This document shows positions 1 to 5,410 of a DNA stretch of 5,410 nucleotides, one piece after another. Origin of the DNA: Candidatus Nitrosocosmicus sp. Its GTDB lineage: Archaea; Thermoproteota; Nitrososphaeria; Nitrososphaerales; Nitrososphaeraceae. Below the pieces are notes generated by a model. The model did not search any database. It was given only the letters and a program-made list of their open reading frames with translations, and was not told the DNA's origin. The stretch lies in assembly GCA_030452275.1 (NCBI GenBank), contig JAKDMR010000162.1, positions 1-5,410 of the forward strand, in the 5' to 3' direction. Within the stretch, counting starts at the first letter, position 1, and each line of letters starts with the position of its first letter. Made by a program: the position numbers and the translations under genes.

Positions 1-232
1 ACCTAGATGTCAAAAAGTATCTGTTTCGATCTACGAACTAATGTTATTGAGTATAGAATAGGCTAGGATTTAAAAAATTATCCATCCTACTTTACTTTAT
101 ACTGAAAAAGTTTTTTATTCTATAGGAGAAGAAAATACTTTGGCATGAGCTAGAGGCAACTTACTACACACGACCCACATCAACGTATTTCAAATCTCGT
201 TTTTAGTTCCCGACATGCATACTTGACACAAT
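1..232. other. Gene-free left flank, downstream of the patatin locus
   Basis: I see no coding region here. The stretch lies just downstream of the minus-strand patatin locus. Read on the minus strand it contains a run of six T (the A-run at 72-77), which could help terminate that transcript, although it is about 155 bases past the stop. Two nested inverted repeats flank or include this run: 52-60 with 116-124 (9 bp) and 64-69 with 84-89 (6 bp). In DNA this AT-rich such matches can arise by chance. Confidence 0.5.
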
Positions 233-1426
233 TTAACCAGTATTGGAATATTTCAATTTTAACTGATCAAATTCCTTATTTGCATCGTCATAGCCAAGCT
301 GAAGCAATAATTTTATTGTTTTTGTTGAAAAATCAAAGATCTTATTTGAAATAGTGTGTTCATCATTCTTGCGGTCTATACGAATAATTTCATCTATTTG
401 AAATCTTCCAGCCAGCATATCTGAATACTTTTGAATTCTTGGAAGAAAATTCGGATTTTCAGTCTGTTCGTTTAAAAGTTGGTCAATAATATCTTTCTTA
501 ACTCCATTTTCCGTCGATACTTTGATTAGCTTCTTTACTAAGTCCACGTAATCAGATATTAAGACTAGCAGGGTTTCTTCTAGTGAACTCCGATCAGAGA
601 AGGTGATATCATTATTTCTGTTGACTGCTCCATCCCTATCCTGTGGGATTTCCTCTTGTTTCGTTGGGTGAAGGTTGACGATGCAAATACCTAATTTGGG
701 TACATTGTATTCCAGCCCTCTAACTTTGTACCAATACCGTCTATGTTTCAGAACCAATTGCATTAAAGGTGTATTAGTCATAAGACCTCCATCCCAAAAA
801 TAACGTATTTCTTTTTTAGGTTCGTTTTCAGATGCTATAGATGTAATACCACTATGATTGTCTTCAACTAGTATTTTACAATAATCAAAGTTGACCGGAA
901 AGGAACCACTAGCGATAACATGATCTGCAGTGATTCCTTTATCATATCTTATAGTATACTTAAACACAGGGTCGTTTCCATCCTTCCTTAGGAATTGCCC
1001 ATAATCAGTTTTTCGTGAACCATCTTCGGTCGGATAACTATCAAATGTAACAGGGACGCCCTCAGCAACATCGACTGCAACAAGCAATAGTCTTGGTTGA
1101 TCTGCTTCTTGAGTTGTAGCTAAAGGAAATTTCACAAATCGCTCTAGACTCTTTTTTAATGGTTCGTTACTATATCTATACCACGTGTTGTCTAAATCAA
1201 AGAACTTTTGATCAAGGGTAGGCCCATGAGGATTAAAAGCATTTGGTACACCCAAAAAGGCAAATTCCTTAGCTGCATAATATCTTCGGGCAGCCTCTGG
1301 AGTTGCACATTTTTTATTGAACTTATGCCAATAATTCCACCAGATTTCAAAGAATGGGTTGTTATCCACCTTTGATTCCTTAGCAAGATAGTACCAAAAG
1401 TCAGAGTCTTTCCGGTGATCCTTCAT
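233..1426 (-). CDS. Patatin-like phospholipase, C-terminal fragment with catalytic DGG
   Basis: This 397-codon frame encodes the larger part of a patatin-like protein. PRLLLVAVDVAEGVPVTFDS (111-130) is a core strand with the region after it. HVIASGSFPVNF (169-180) matches the conserved A-S-x-x-x-P-x-x-F block. RYFWDGGLMTNTPL (208-221) carries the catalytic aspartate, Asp212, in DGG, followed by the usual N-x-P-L. The C-terminal part (about 280-397) is helical and ends with a DFSTKTIKLLLQLGYDDA block typical of this type of long prokaryotic patatin. The nucleophile GxSxG is absent and is found in the frame just upstream. The predicted ATG at 1426 is probably artificial: MKDHRKDS is an out-of-frame reading of bases that encode patatin-like residues in another frame, and recognisable sequence begins at DFWYYLAKES (residue 9). 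The frame upstream is closed by TAG at 1441-1439. I see no signal peptide or membrane helix. If expressed alone it should be catalytically dead. Confidence 0.8.
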   Translation of the reverse strand: MKDHRKDSDFWYYLAKESKVDNNPFFEIWWNYWHKFNKKCATPEAARRYYAAKEFAFLGVPNAFNPHGPTLDQKFFDLDNTWYRYSNEPLKKSLERFVKFPLATTQEADQPRLLLVAVDVAEGVPVTFDSYPTEDGSRKTDYGQFLRKDGNDPVFKYTIRYDKGITADHVIASGSFPVNFDYCKILVEDNHSGITSIASENEPKKEIRYFWDGGLMTNTPLMQLVLKHRRYWYKVRGLEYNVPKLGICIVNLHPTKQEEIPQDRDGAVNRNNDITFSDRSSLEETLLVLISDYVDLVKKLIKVSTENGVKKDIIDQLLNEQTENPNFLPRIQKYSDMLAGRFQIDEIIRIDRKNDEHTISNKIFDFSTKTIKLLLQLGYDDANKEFDQLKLKYSNTG

Positions 1427-1445
1427 AGGTTTTGTTTTCTACAAC

Positions 1446-1718
1446 TTAACTTACCAATACCGCAGAATTTATGGCACCAATTGATGTCCCAGCAATTATG
1501 TCAAAAGTCGATCTTTTCTCTTTCCAATGATCTTTATCCCAATTGGACAGGAATTCATAGATACCCATGTAAGCTCCTGCTTCATAGGCACCCAACGATC
1601 CACCTCCTTGCAGTACCAACGCCCTCTGTTTTATCGGAATAGTATTGAGTTTATTGCTCATCCTTAATCTTCTGTTGTTACCATACCCTTTAGGATAAAC
1701 CTTTAGAGCCAGGTTCAT
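1446..1718 (-). CDS. Patatin-like phospholipase, N-terminal fragment with nucleophile serine
   Basis: This 90-codon frame encodes the start of a patatin fold. QRALVLQGGGSLGAYEAGAY (residues 31-50) is the first beta strand and the glycine-rich oxyanion hole (GGGxxGxxxxG). DIIAGTSIGAINSA (73-86) contains the G-x-S-x-G nucleophile elbow with Ser79. It then stops at TAA, directly after helix residues AVLVS, where the family continues. Full-length patatin proteins run several hundred residues, so this is a truncated piece without the catalytic aspartate. The start is uncertain. The ATG at 1718 gives the longest frame. The ATG at 1661 (Met20, MSNKLNTIPIKQR) seems more natural, because the 19 residues before it look unlike a patatin N-terminus. 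A weak TTTATCCT element lies at 1699-1692, upstream of that second ATG. I see no Shine-Dalgarno sequence at a proper distance from either start. Identity as a patatin fragment is very secure; a function for the fragment alone is doubtful. Confidence 0.8.
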   Translation of the reverse strand: MNLALKVYPKGYGNNRRLRMSNKLNTIPIKQRALVLQGGGSLGAYEAGAYMGIYEFLSNWDKDHWKEKRSTFDIIAGTSIGAINSAVLVS

Positions 1719-1819
1719 TTCAAATACTCAAACCAAGTCAATAACCCAAGGACTGTTCACCGTGATTTCTAATTTCTAGTGACATAGGAAATCTGTGAGA
1801 AAAATTATACGAAGTTTGC

Positions 1820-1836
1820 CAATGACATCATCATTG
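1820..1836. repeat. Perfect 6-bp palindrome with 5-base spacer (possible operator)
   Basis: CAATGA, spacer CATCA, then TCATTG form a perfect inverted repeat. On the minus strand it lies just after a TATA-like element (TTTTATATTAAT, 1852-1841), in the span where an archaeal transcript would start. Such a position would suit a repressor site, but the first patatin ATG is about 100 bases further on. The regulatory role is a guess. Confidence 0.3.
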
Positions 1837-1840
1837 CAGG

Positions 1841-1852
1841 ATTAATATAAAA
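1841..1852 (-). promoter_or_regulatory. TATA-like element upstream of the patatin locus
   Basis: Read on the minus strand the bases are TTTTATATTAAT, close to the archaeal box A (TTTATATA type). If used, transcription would begin near 1820-1825 and leave a leader of about 100 bases before the ATG at 1718, or about 160 before the ATG at 1661. That is long for an archaeal gene. AT-rich intergenic DNA often contains such matches, and the weaker TTTATCCT at 1699-1692 is a competing candidate. Confidence 0.25.
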
Positions 1853-2194
1853 TTGCAAAGACACTATAAACAAATCATAAAGAATTGCGATCTGATCTTT
1901 GCATGTCCCTGTCTCTGTCTCTGTGAACCATCTAGAGAGAATGAGAACCTTTTAAGTTTCCCAACGAGTAACAATTGTCAGAAAATGAAAACGAAAACAG
2001 AAATCATGTACTACAGTTTCTCCCAAAAAACAATGACACGTTTGAGTCAAATATTTCTAGCGAATTATTGAACATGAAATTGCGCATGATTTGTCAATAT
2101 TGGATATTCTGGCATGAGAAAAAATGCTGTTCTATGGACCCTATTGTTGAGTCTTGAGCTCAGATGAATATACATGAGCTTGCTATTCTATCAG

Positions 2195-2202
2195 AAAAAA
2201 AA
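2195..2202 (-). terminator. T-run terminator after the GH5 gene
   Basis: The plus-strand run of eight A reads as eight T on the minus strand, starting about ten bases after the TAA stop of the GH5 gene (2215-2213). Archaeal RNA polymerase terminates at short oligo-T tracts without needing a strong hairpin, and I see no strong hairpin here. This supports an end of the transcript before the patatin locus. Confidence 0.6.
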
Positions 2203-2212
2203 GACAGCGAGA

Positions 2213-4564
2213 TTATTTAAAACTAAGTGTGGTAAAGTTGACAATTTTGGCCATATCGCTTATCTTTTTTGGCAAATTTTTCATATTAAGCTGACTAATC
2301 TGTCCCTTTCCAATTATCAAATAATTAAACTGAAGGTCCTTTGAAGGGTGCCAATACAAGAGTTGATTTTCTTTGTCCCATATTACCTCACTACTAGTAG
2401 TAGCCCAGACAGTAAACTCGGGGGAGTAATGCGACTCAAATGGTATAAAAATGGCAGTTGGTTTTTCGGAAACAACTTTTCCTTCTAAGACAATGGCTGC
2501 ATACTTTGAATCAATGTCAAAAAATAAAGCGTATGGTTTTGCTGAACTCCGCATAGGGTAGGGACGAGATACTACGTCCATATTCCTTGGACTTCTTTCT
2601 GGTCCCAGCATTGAGTAATTCTCTAGGTTCCAATTGTCTTTCAAGTCTTTTGTATTATATAGATCATAATTCCATATGGTCGAATTTAGCAGGTATGCAT
2701 CTATTTGATCATATTGTAAGTTCAGATACTCTCTGACTTGTTCTCCTTCTTGAAACGCTCCGAATTCTGTAAGAAAAGGAACAAATCTTCTTTCGATAGC
2801 CGCATTGTATAACTGACCAAACATTTCAGGAAATTGTTTCTTATACGTGTACATGCTTTCAGGAATTTTTACAAAAGAGCTAGCGACAGCCATTGGATCA
2901 TAAAAATGAAATGACAAAACACCGTTAGAATTAAAATTTGAAATCGATGATGGATCTTTGGGAAGATATGTAACCAATTTCATTTCTACTGTTTTCTTAT
3001 CAGCCACCACTTTTTTTATAAAGTCCATGTTAAATGATTTCTTAACATCAAGTGGTGCTGCCCCATAGTTCATAGGCGACCCTTCCGCAGGGAAAGTCCA
3101 GTCTACTCGAGGTTCAATAAATAAAAAAAGATTCGGGTCAACTTTTCCGATATTGGAATTTACATTTCGATAAAAATCCATAAGATAGTTTACCTCAAAT
3201 TCTTCTTTTGGTATCAGCCCTGGATGGGGTTCATTAAAAGGTTCGATTCCCAATATAGCAGGGTGGGTTGTTCCGTTGTTTACCAACTGTAAATGCTTGA
3301 CAGTTAGTTCAATTGTTTTTTCTAGGTGCGTACGTACTGGATAATGAACCAGACCTTCCTCTGCGTTTGTCAAGTCATTTTCCCAGAAGGATTTGAAAGT
3401 ATGCTTTAGGGATTTGTTTATCATATATTTAACTTGCCATTTTTTGTCAGGAGGTGGTGGAAACTGAGTCAGAGTTGGTTTAGGATGTTCTTTATCGACC
3501 GCTACTGTCCAGTCAGGAAACCCATCTCCTCCGTACATCTCGTTTGCAATATCTTGGTGAAAATCAAGGATGACATAGATATTTCTTTGATATAGTTCAT
3601 TAATTATTATGTTCAGGTACGATAGGTATTCTTTGCCTTCCTCAGAGAGATCATTTAGGTCTGGATTTGGCTTGGGTTCTAATGCTTTCCACGATACAAG
3701 AAGACGTGCAACATTAAAACCACTAGTCTTGAGAAGGTCCAGCGCAGGCTTGACCGATTGAATTTCGCTGTTTAAATCGAGTTTAGATAATTCCTTTACA
3801 TCAAGCGGCGCTATAGGAAGATATGGGGGTAGTTTGCTCCGACCTGCAAAATTTACTCCGCGAAATATGGTGTACCTTCCATGCTCATCTCTAAACCATG
3901 AGCCATCTTTCCAAAATGACTTCACGTCCTCTGGCAAAGCTGTGGTACCATCATTGTCGCTTGCTTCCTTGGTAAGTAAATTGAAGGAATCGACCGGAGA
4001 ATTAGATGTCTGCTTTCTGGTCCTAATTCCAGCCAAAATGACTTGTATACCACTTACTGCCAGTGCTATTGCCGTCATTATAAGAAGAAGTGCTAATCCA
4101 AGTTTCTGATAAGAAAGTATTAAAATAGATAATGAAGTTATTACTATTCCAGTAAGCACGGTTTCATAATCATAAGACTCTCCTGCTTTCTTCTTTAGAC
4201 TTTTTGCTATCCTTATAACTCCATTGGCAAGTAAACCAAACCCTAGAAATATTATTAACCATTTAGTTGCTATCTCTGGAAAGAAGAAGCCTGCGCCAAT
4301 ATAGATTATCAGCCCGAGACCAACACCTATATTGATTAGCCGGGACGTTTTTTTGACGCCTTTGGCGGTCAATCCACTTATGACCCTCTCTGCTCCAAGC
4401 ATCATGAGGCCTATTCCGGCCAAGAATAACCAGATGAATGCGCCCGCTACAGTAGTGGTTCCGTAAAACACAACCACTACGGAAAGGATCAAGCAAACGG
4501 TCCCTACTATAATCTGGAAAATCCAAAACAATGATTGTCTTGAAGCGGGTGTTGGTCGGTTCAC
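2213..4564 (-). CDS. Membrane-anchored GH5 endoglycoceramidase-like glycoside hydrolase with N-terminal HdeD/DUF308-like domain
   Basis: This 783-residue protein has three parts. Residues 1-185 form six hydrophobic helices (about 12-34, 37-58, 76-96, 102-119, 135-152, 156-180) resembling the HdeD/DUF308 family. After a polar linker (186-215) comes a GH5 (beta/alpha)8 catalytic domain, about 216-640. It begins WFRDEHGRYTIFRGVNFAG, has VILDFHQD (331-338) and GDGFPDW (346-352), the acid/base Glu445 in FNEPHPG, the HFYDP block (553-557) and the nucleophile Glu600 in FLTEFGAF. Residues 665-755 (RPYP start) look like the GH5 C-terminal beta domain of endoglycoceramidases, which cut the glycan from glycosphingolipids. 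The true substrate here is unknown and could be another membrane glycolipid. Basic residues cluster at 60-75, 118-126 and 181-184, the loops after helices 2, 4 and 6, so N-in/C-in topology places the catalytic domain in the cytoplasm. The start is GTG, directly preceded by an in-frame TAA, so it is the earliest possible start; no Shine-Dalgarno is visible. Both catalytic glutamates are present and the frame is intact, so it is probably active. Other GH5 activities are possible. Confidence 0.88.
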   Translation of the reverse strand: MNRPTPASRQSLFWIFQIIVGTVCLILSVVVVFYGTTTVAGAFIWLFLAGIGLMMLGAERVISGLTAKGVKKTSRLINIGVGLGLIIYIGAGFFFPEIATKWLIIFLGFGLLANGVIRIAKSLKKKAGESYDYETVLTGIVITSLSILILSYQKLGLALLLIMTAIALAVSGIQVILAGIRTRKQTSNSPVDSFNLLTKEASDNDGTTALPEDVKSFWKDGSWFRDEHGRYTIFRGVNFAGRSKLPPYLPIAPLDVKELSKLDLNSEIQSVKPALDLLKTSGFNVARLLVSWKALEPKPNPDLNDLSEEGKEYLSYLNIIINELYQRNIYVILDFHQDIANEMYGGDGFPDWTVAVDKEHPKPTLTQFPPPPDKKWQVKYMINKSLKHTFKSFWENDLTNAEEGLVHYPVRTHLEKTIELTVKHLQLVNNGTTHPAILGIEPFNEPHPGLIPKEEFEVNYLMDFYRNVNSNIGKVDPNLFLFIEPRVDWTFPAEGSPMNYGAAPLDVKKSFNMDFIKKVVADKKTVEMKLVTYLPKDPSSISNFNSNGVLSFHFYDPMAVASSFVKIPESMYTYKKQFPEMFGQLYNAAIERRFVPFLTEFGAFQEGEQVREYLNLQYDQIDAYLLNSTIWNYDLYNTKDLKDNWNLENYSMLGPERSPRNMDVVSRPYPMRSSAKPYALFFDIDSKYAAIVLEGKVVSEKPTAIFIPFESHYSPEFTVWATTSSEVIWDKENQLLYWHPSKDLQFNYLIIGKGQISQLNMKNLPKKISDMAKIVNFTTLSFK

Positions 4565-4586
4565 TTAGAATGGGAGTACAATGTTT

Positions 4587-4594
4587 CATAAATA
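4587..4594 (-). promoter_or_regulatory. TATA-like element for the GH5 gene
   Basis: On the minus strand the bases read TATTTATG, within ACTATTTATGAAAC. They lie 23-30 bases before the GTG start at 4564, the spacing expected when an archaeal transcript begins at or next to the start codon (leaderless). The lack of a Shine-Dalgarno sequence before the GTG fits this. The match to box A is only moderate. Confidence 0.4.
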
Positions 4595-4921
4595 GTTTTA
4601 GACTAATCATAGGGTAAGATCAAAGTAAGTATGATAAACGGTAGGTGTATTATTTTTGTATATCATCAAAAGAAACAGAATGCCCTTCGGATATAGAGTT
4701 TGGTTTTGTATTGAACTTTGACTCATTGTCTGTTAGTAACAAAATCATGACTGTATCTCTATTTTAACGGAAAGGTCACACATCAAGGGGGTAAATGAGT
4801 TAGGTATTTTACCAGTATAAGATCATTGCGGAAAAGAAGTATGATTCCAATCCACAAATGAAAAAACTCCTCACGATTGATTCCAATAATATATCTACTT
4901 GACAGTAATCGTTCAAAACCG

Positions 4922-5007
4922 CGATATTCTCGGAAGAGTCTGTCTAGTCAATTTCAAATCTCAACGGGGATTATTTATCTCGTAAAATTGCATATAGCAG
5001 AATATCG
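4922..5007. repeat. 9-bp inverted repeat in the right intergenic region
   Basis: CGATATTCT at 4922-4930 is the exact reverse complement of AGAATATCG at 4999-5007, with a 68-base interval. As RNA it could close a stem around an internal region. A match of this length over this distance is not rare in AT-rich DNA, so the significance is low. Confidence 0.25.
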
Positions 5008-5372
5008 TGTTCGACCTCTATTTCCAAATCAATCATATCCTATTTACTGAATCGACATTTCATGAGCTTCAAATAGTTCTAAACATCACATACATCAGGT
5101 ACATTGATTGCTTCTATTCACTAGAAAAATCCATATCCCTCCAAATAACATGCTTTTGATTTTTCTGGGTTAATTCTTAAAATATTTTGCTTTTTGAATG
5201 AATTGAAAATGATTGTTCTAAAGTTGAAGCCCTTGTGTACAGGGAAGAATAATCCACATGTCTTATCTTTGCCTATCACGTAAATTCTAACTGATAGAAA
5301 GATGATGTAATATGCTTTTGGCAAATAAATAGTCAAGTTAATCTTTCGTATCTACATTATTTTACACCTCTA

Positions 5373-5395
5373 CCTGGAATTATAACAAATCCAGG
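5373..5395. repeat. 6-bp hairpin at right edge
   Basis: CCTGGA (5373-5378) pairs with TCCAGG (5390-5395) around an 11-base loop. On the plus strand it is followed by CAATTTTG, a short T-run, so it might belong to a terminator or to the end of a gene outside the window. The support is weak. Confidence 0.25.
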
Positions 5396-5410
5396 CAATT
5401 TTGATAACTA

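Larger units (their letters stand above)
233..1718 (-). pseudogene. Patatin-like phospholipase locus, disrupted by an in-frame stop and a frameshift
   Basis: Taken together, the two minus-strand reading frames make one complete patatin-like serine lipid acyl hydrolase of about 475-495 residues. The family uses a Ser-Asp dyad. The serine (in GTSIG, codon 1484-1482) is in the upstream frame and the aspartate (in DGG, codon 793-791) is in the downstream frame, so neither piece alone has a full active site. Continuing the upstream frame past its TAA (1448-1446) gives VVENKTYEGSPERL and then meets TGA at 1403-1401. Shifting frame there restores DFWYYLAKES, the beginning of the good downstream reading. 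Two lesions are therefore needed: a sense-to-TAA change and a small indel near 1400-1405 (net +1, or a loss of two). The rest of the downstream frame is open for almost 390 codons, so the damage looks recent. Sequencing or assembly error is the main alternative. A working two-subunit split enzyme is less likely, because the linking residues are still legible. Confidence 0.75.
1719..2212. other. Intergenic region between the GH5 and patatin loci
   Basis: This stretch of about 490 bases separates two co-directional minus-strand loci and shows no convincing gene. Plus-strand open frames of 60-72 codons exist, but they start at TTG, have low-complexity composition (a Cys-Leu-Cys run produced by a CTGTCT repeat) and match no family I know. 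The region does hold a T-run terminator for the GH5 gene near its right end. It also has a short CTGTCT-type tandem repeat at about 1908-1924, a TATA-like element at 1841-1852 and a palindrome at 1820-1836. A 6-bp inverted repeat, AGCTCA (2157-2162) with TGAGCT (2175-2180), lies downstream of the terminator. Confidence 0.55.
4565..5410. other. Gene-free region upstream of the GH5 gene
   Basis: About 850 bases hold no convincing gene on either strand. The best open frame is a 71-codon minus-strand stretch (5336-5121) that would need a TTG start and matches no family I recognise. Structure I can see includes a 9-bp inverted repeat (4922-4930 with 4999-5007), a 10-base direct repeat TGATTCCAAT (4842-4851 and 4879-4888) and a 6-bp hairpin near the right edge (5373-5378 with 5390-5395). 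I find no tRNA, CRISPR or insertion-sequence ends. The stretch is long for a compact archaeal genome and could hold a small RNA or gene remnants. Confidence 0.5.

Noticed and set aside
1192..1642. Open frames opposite to or out of phase with the patatin locus
   Set aside because: They are shadows of the patatin reading frames; one runs through the GTSIG-encoding region on the other strand and has no motifs.
1908..1924. CTGTCT short tandem repeat, considered as a CRISPR-like or phase-variation repeat
   Set aside because: There are only two and a half 6-base units, with no spacers, and it is not inside a coding sequence.
1853..2157. Two overlapping plus-strand open frames of 72 and 60 codons in the intergenic region
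   Set aside because: Both begin at TTG. Their composition reflects short repeats (CTGTCT gives Cys-Leu-Cys; GAAAAC gives Glu-Asn), and neither has a ribosome site or a family motif.
3241..3252. GGTTCGATTCCC, resembling a tRNA T-arm
   Set aside because: It lies inside the GH5 gene at the codons for GIEPFN next to the catalytic NEP motif, and there is no tRNA cloverleaf around it.
3834..4109. 91-codon plus-strand open frame inside the GH5 gene
   Set aside because: It is antisense to the well-supported GH5 coding sequence, with no motif of its own.
4263..4610. 115-codon minus-strand frame overlapping the start of the GH5 gene, considered as a frameshifted N-terminal extension
   Set aside because: Its translation over the overlap is Arg/His-rich, unlike a protein, while the GH5 frame encodes clean membrane helices. 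The part upstream of 4564 has no recognisable features.
5008..5020. GTTCGACCTC, resembling a T-loop, in the right intergenic region
   Set aside because: The flanking bases do not form a T-stem, and no anticodon arm or acceptor stem can be drawn.
5121..5336. 71-codon minus-strand open frame (ending LEGYGFF)
   Set aside because: It needs a TTG start, has an in-frame TAG a few codons upstream, shows no motif I recognise and lies in AT-rich intergenic DNA. A translated search could still rescue it as a remnant.

Overview
The window is AT-rich and most likely archaeal. A mesophilic ammonia-oxidising archaeon (Nitrososphaeria/Thaumarchaeota, Nitrososphaera or Nitrosocosmicus-like) is my best guess. 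This is an inference from three things: no Shine-Dalgarno sequences before the starts, a TATA-like element about 27 bases before the glycosidase start, and a T-run directly after its stop codon. The overall character of the proteins also fits. No rRNA, tRNA or other taxonomic marker is present, so the lineage is not proven.

Layout. Both recognisable loci lie on the minus strand. (1) Positions 1-232 hold no gene. (2) Positions 233-1718 hold a patatin-like phospholipase locus broken into two reading frames. The upstream 90-codon piece carries the oxyanion-hole glycines and the nucleophile serine (GTSIG). The downstream 397-codon piece carries the catalytic aspartate (DGG) and the C-terminal part. 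The bases between them still encode the missing family-like residues, interrupted by one TAA and one frameshift, so this looks like a recently inactivated gene or a sequence error. (3) Positions 1719-2212 are intergenic. They contain a TATA-like element, a small palindrome and a T-run terminator for the next gene. (4) Positions 2213-4564 encode an intact 783-residue protein. It fuses a six-helix HdeD/DUF308-like membrane module to an endoglycoceramidase-like GH5 glycosidase with its C-terminal beta domain. (5) Positions 4565-5410 (about 850 bases) hold no convincing gene, only a probable promoter and a few weak inverted or direct repeats.

How the parts relate. The two loci share a strand but are separated by about 500 bases and a terminator, so they are probably separate transcription units. 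Both families classically act on lipids: patatins remove acyl chains, and endoglycoceramidase-type GH5 enzymes remove glycan headgroups from glycolipids. A shared role in lipid or glycolipid turnover is possible but is only inferred from proximity. The most notable feature is the GH5 fusion. The charge pattern of its membrane module predicts that the catalytic domain faces the cytoplasm, unlike the known secreted endoglycoceramidases.
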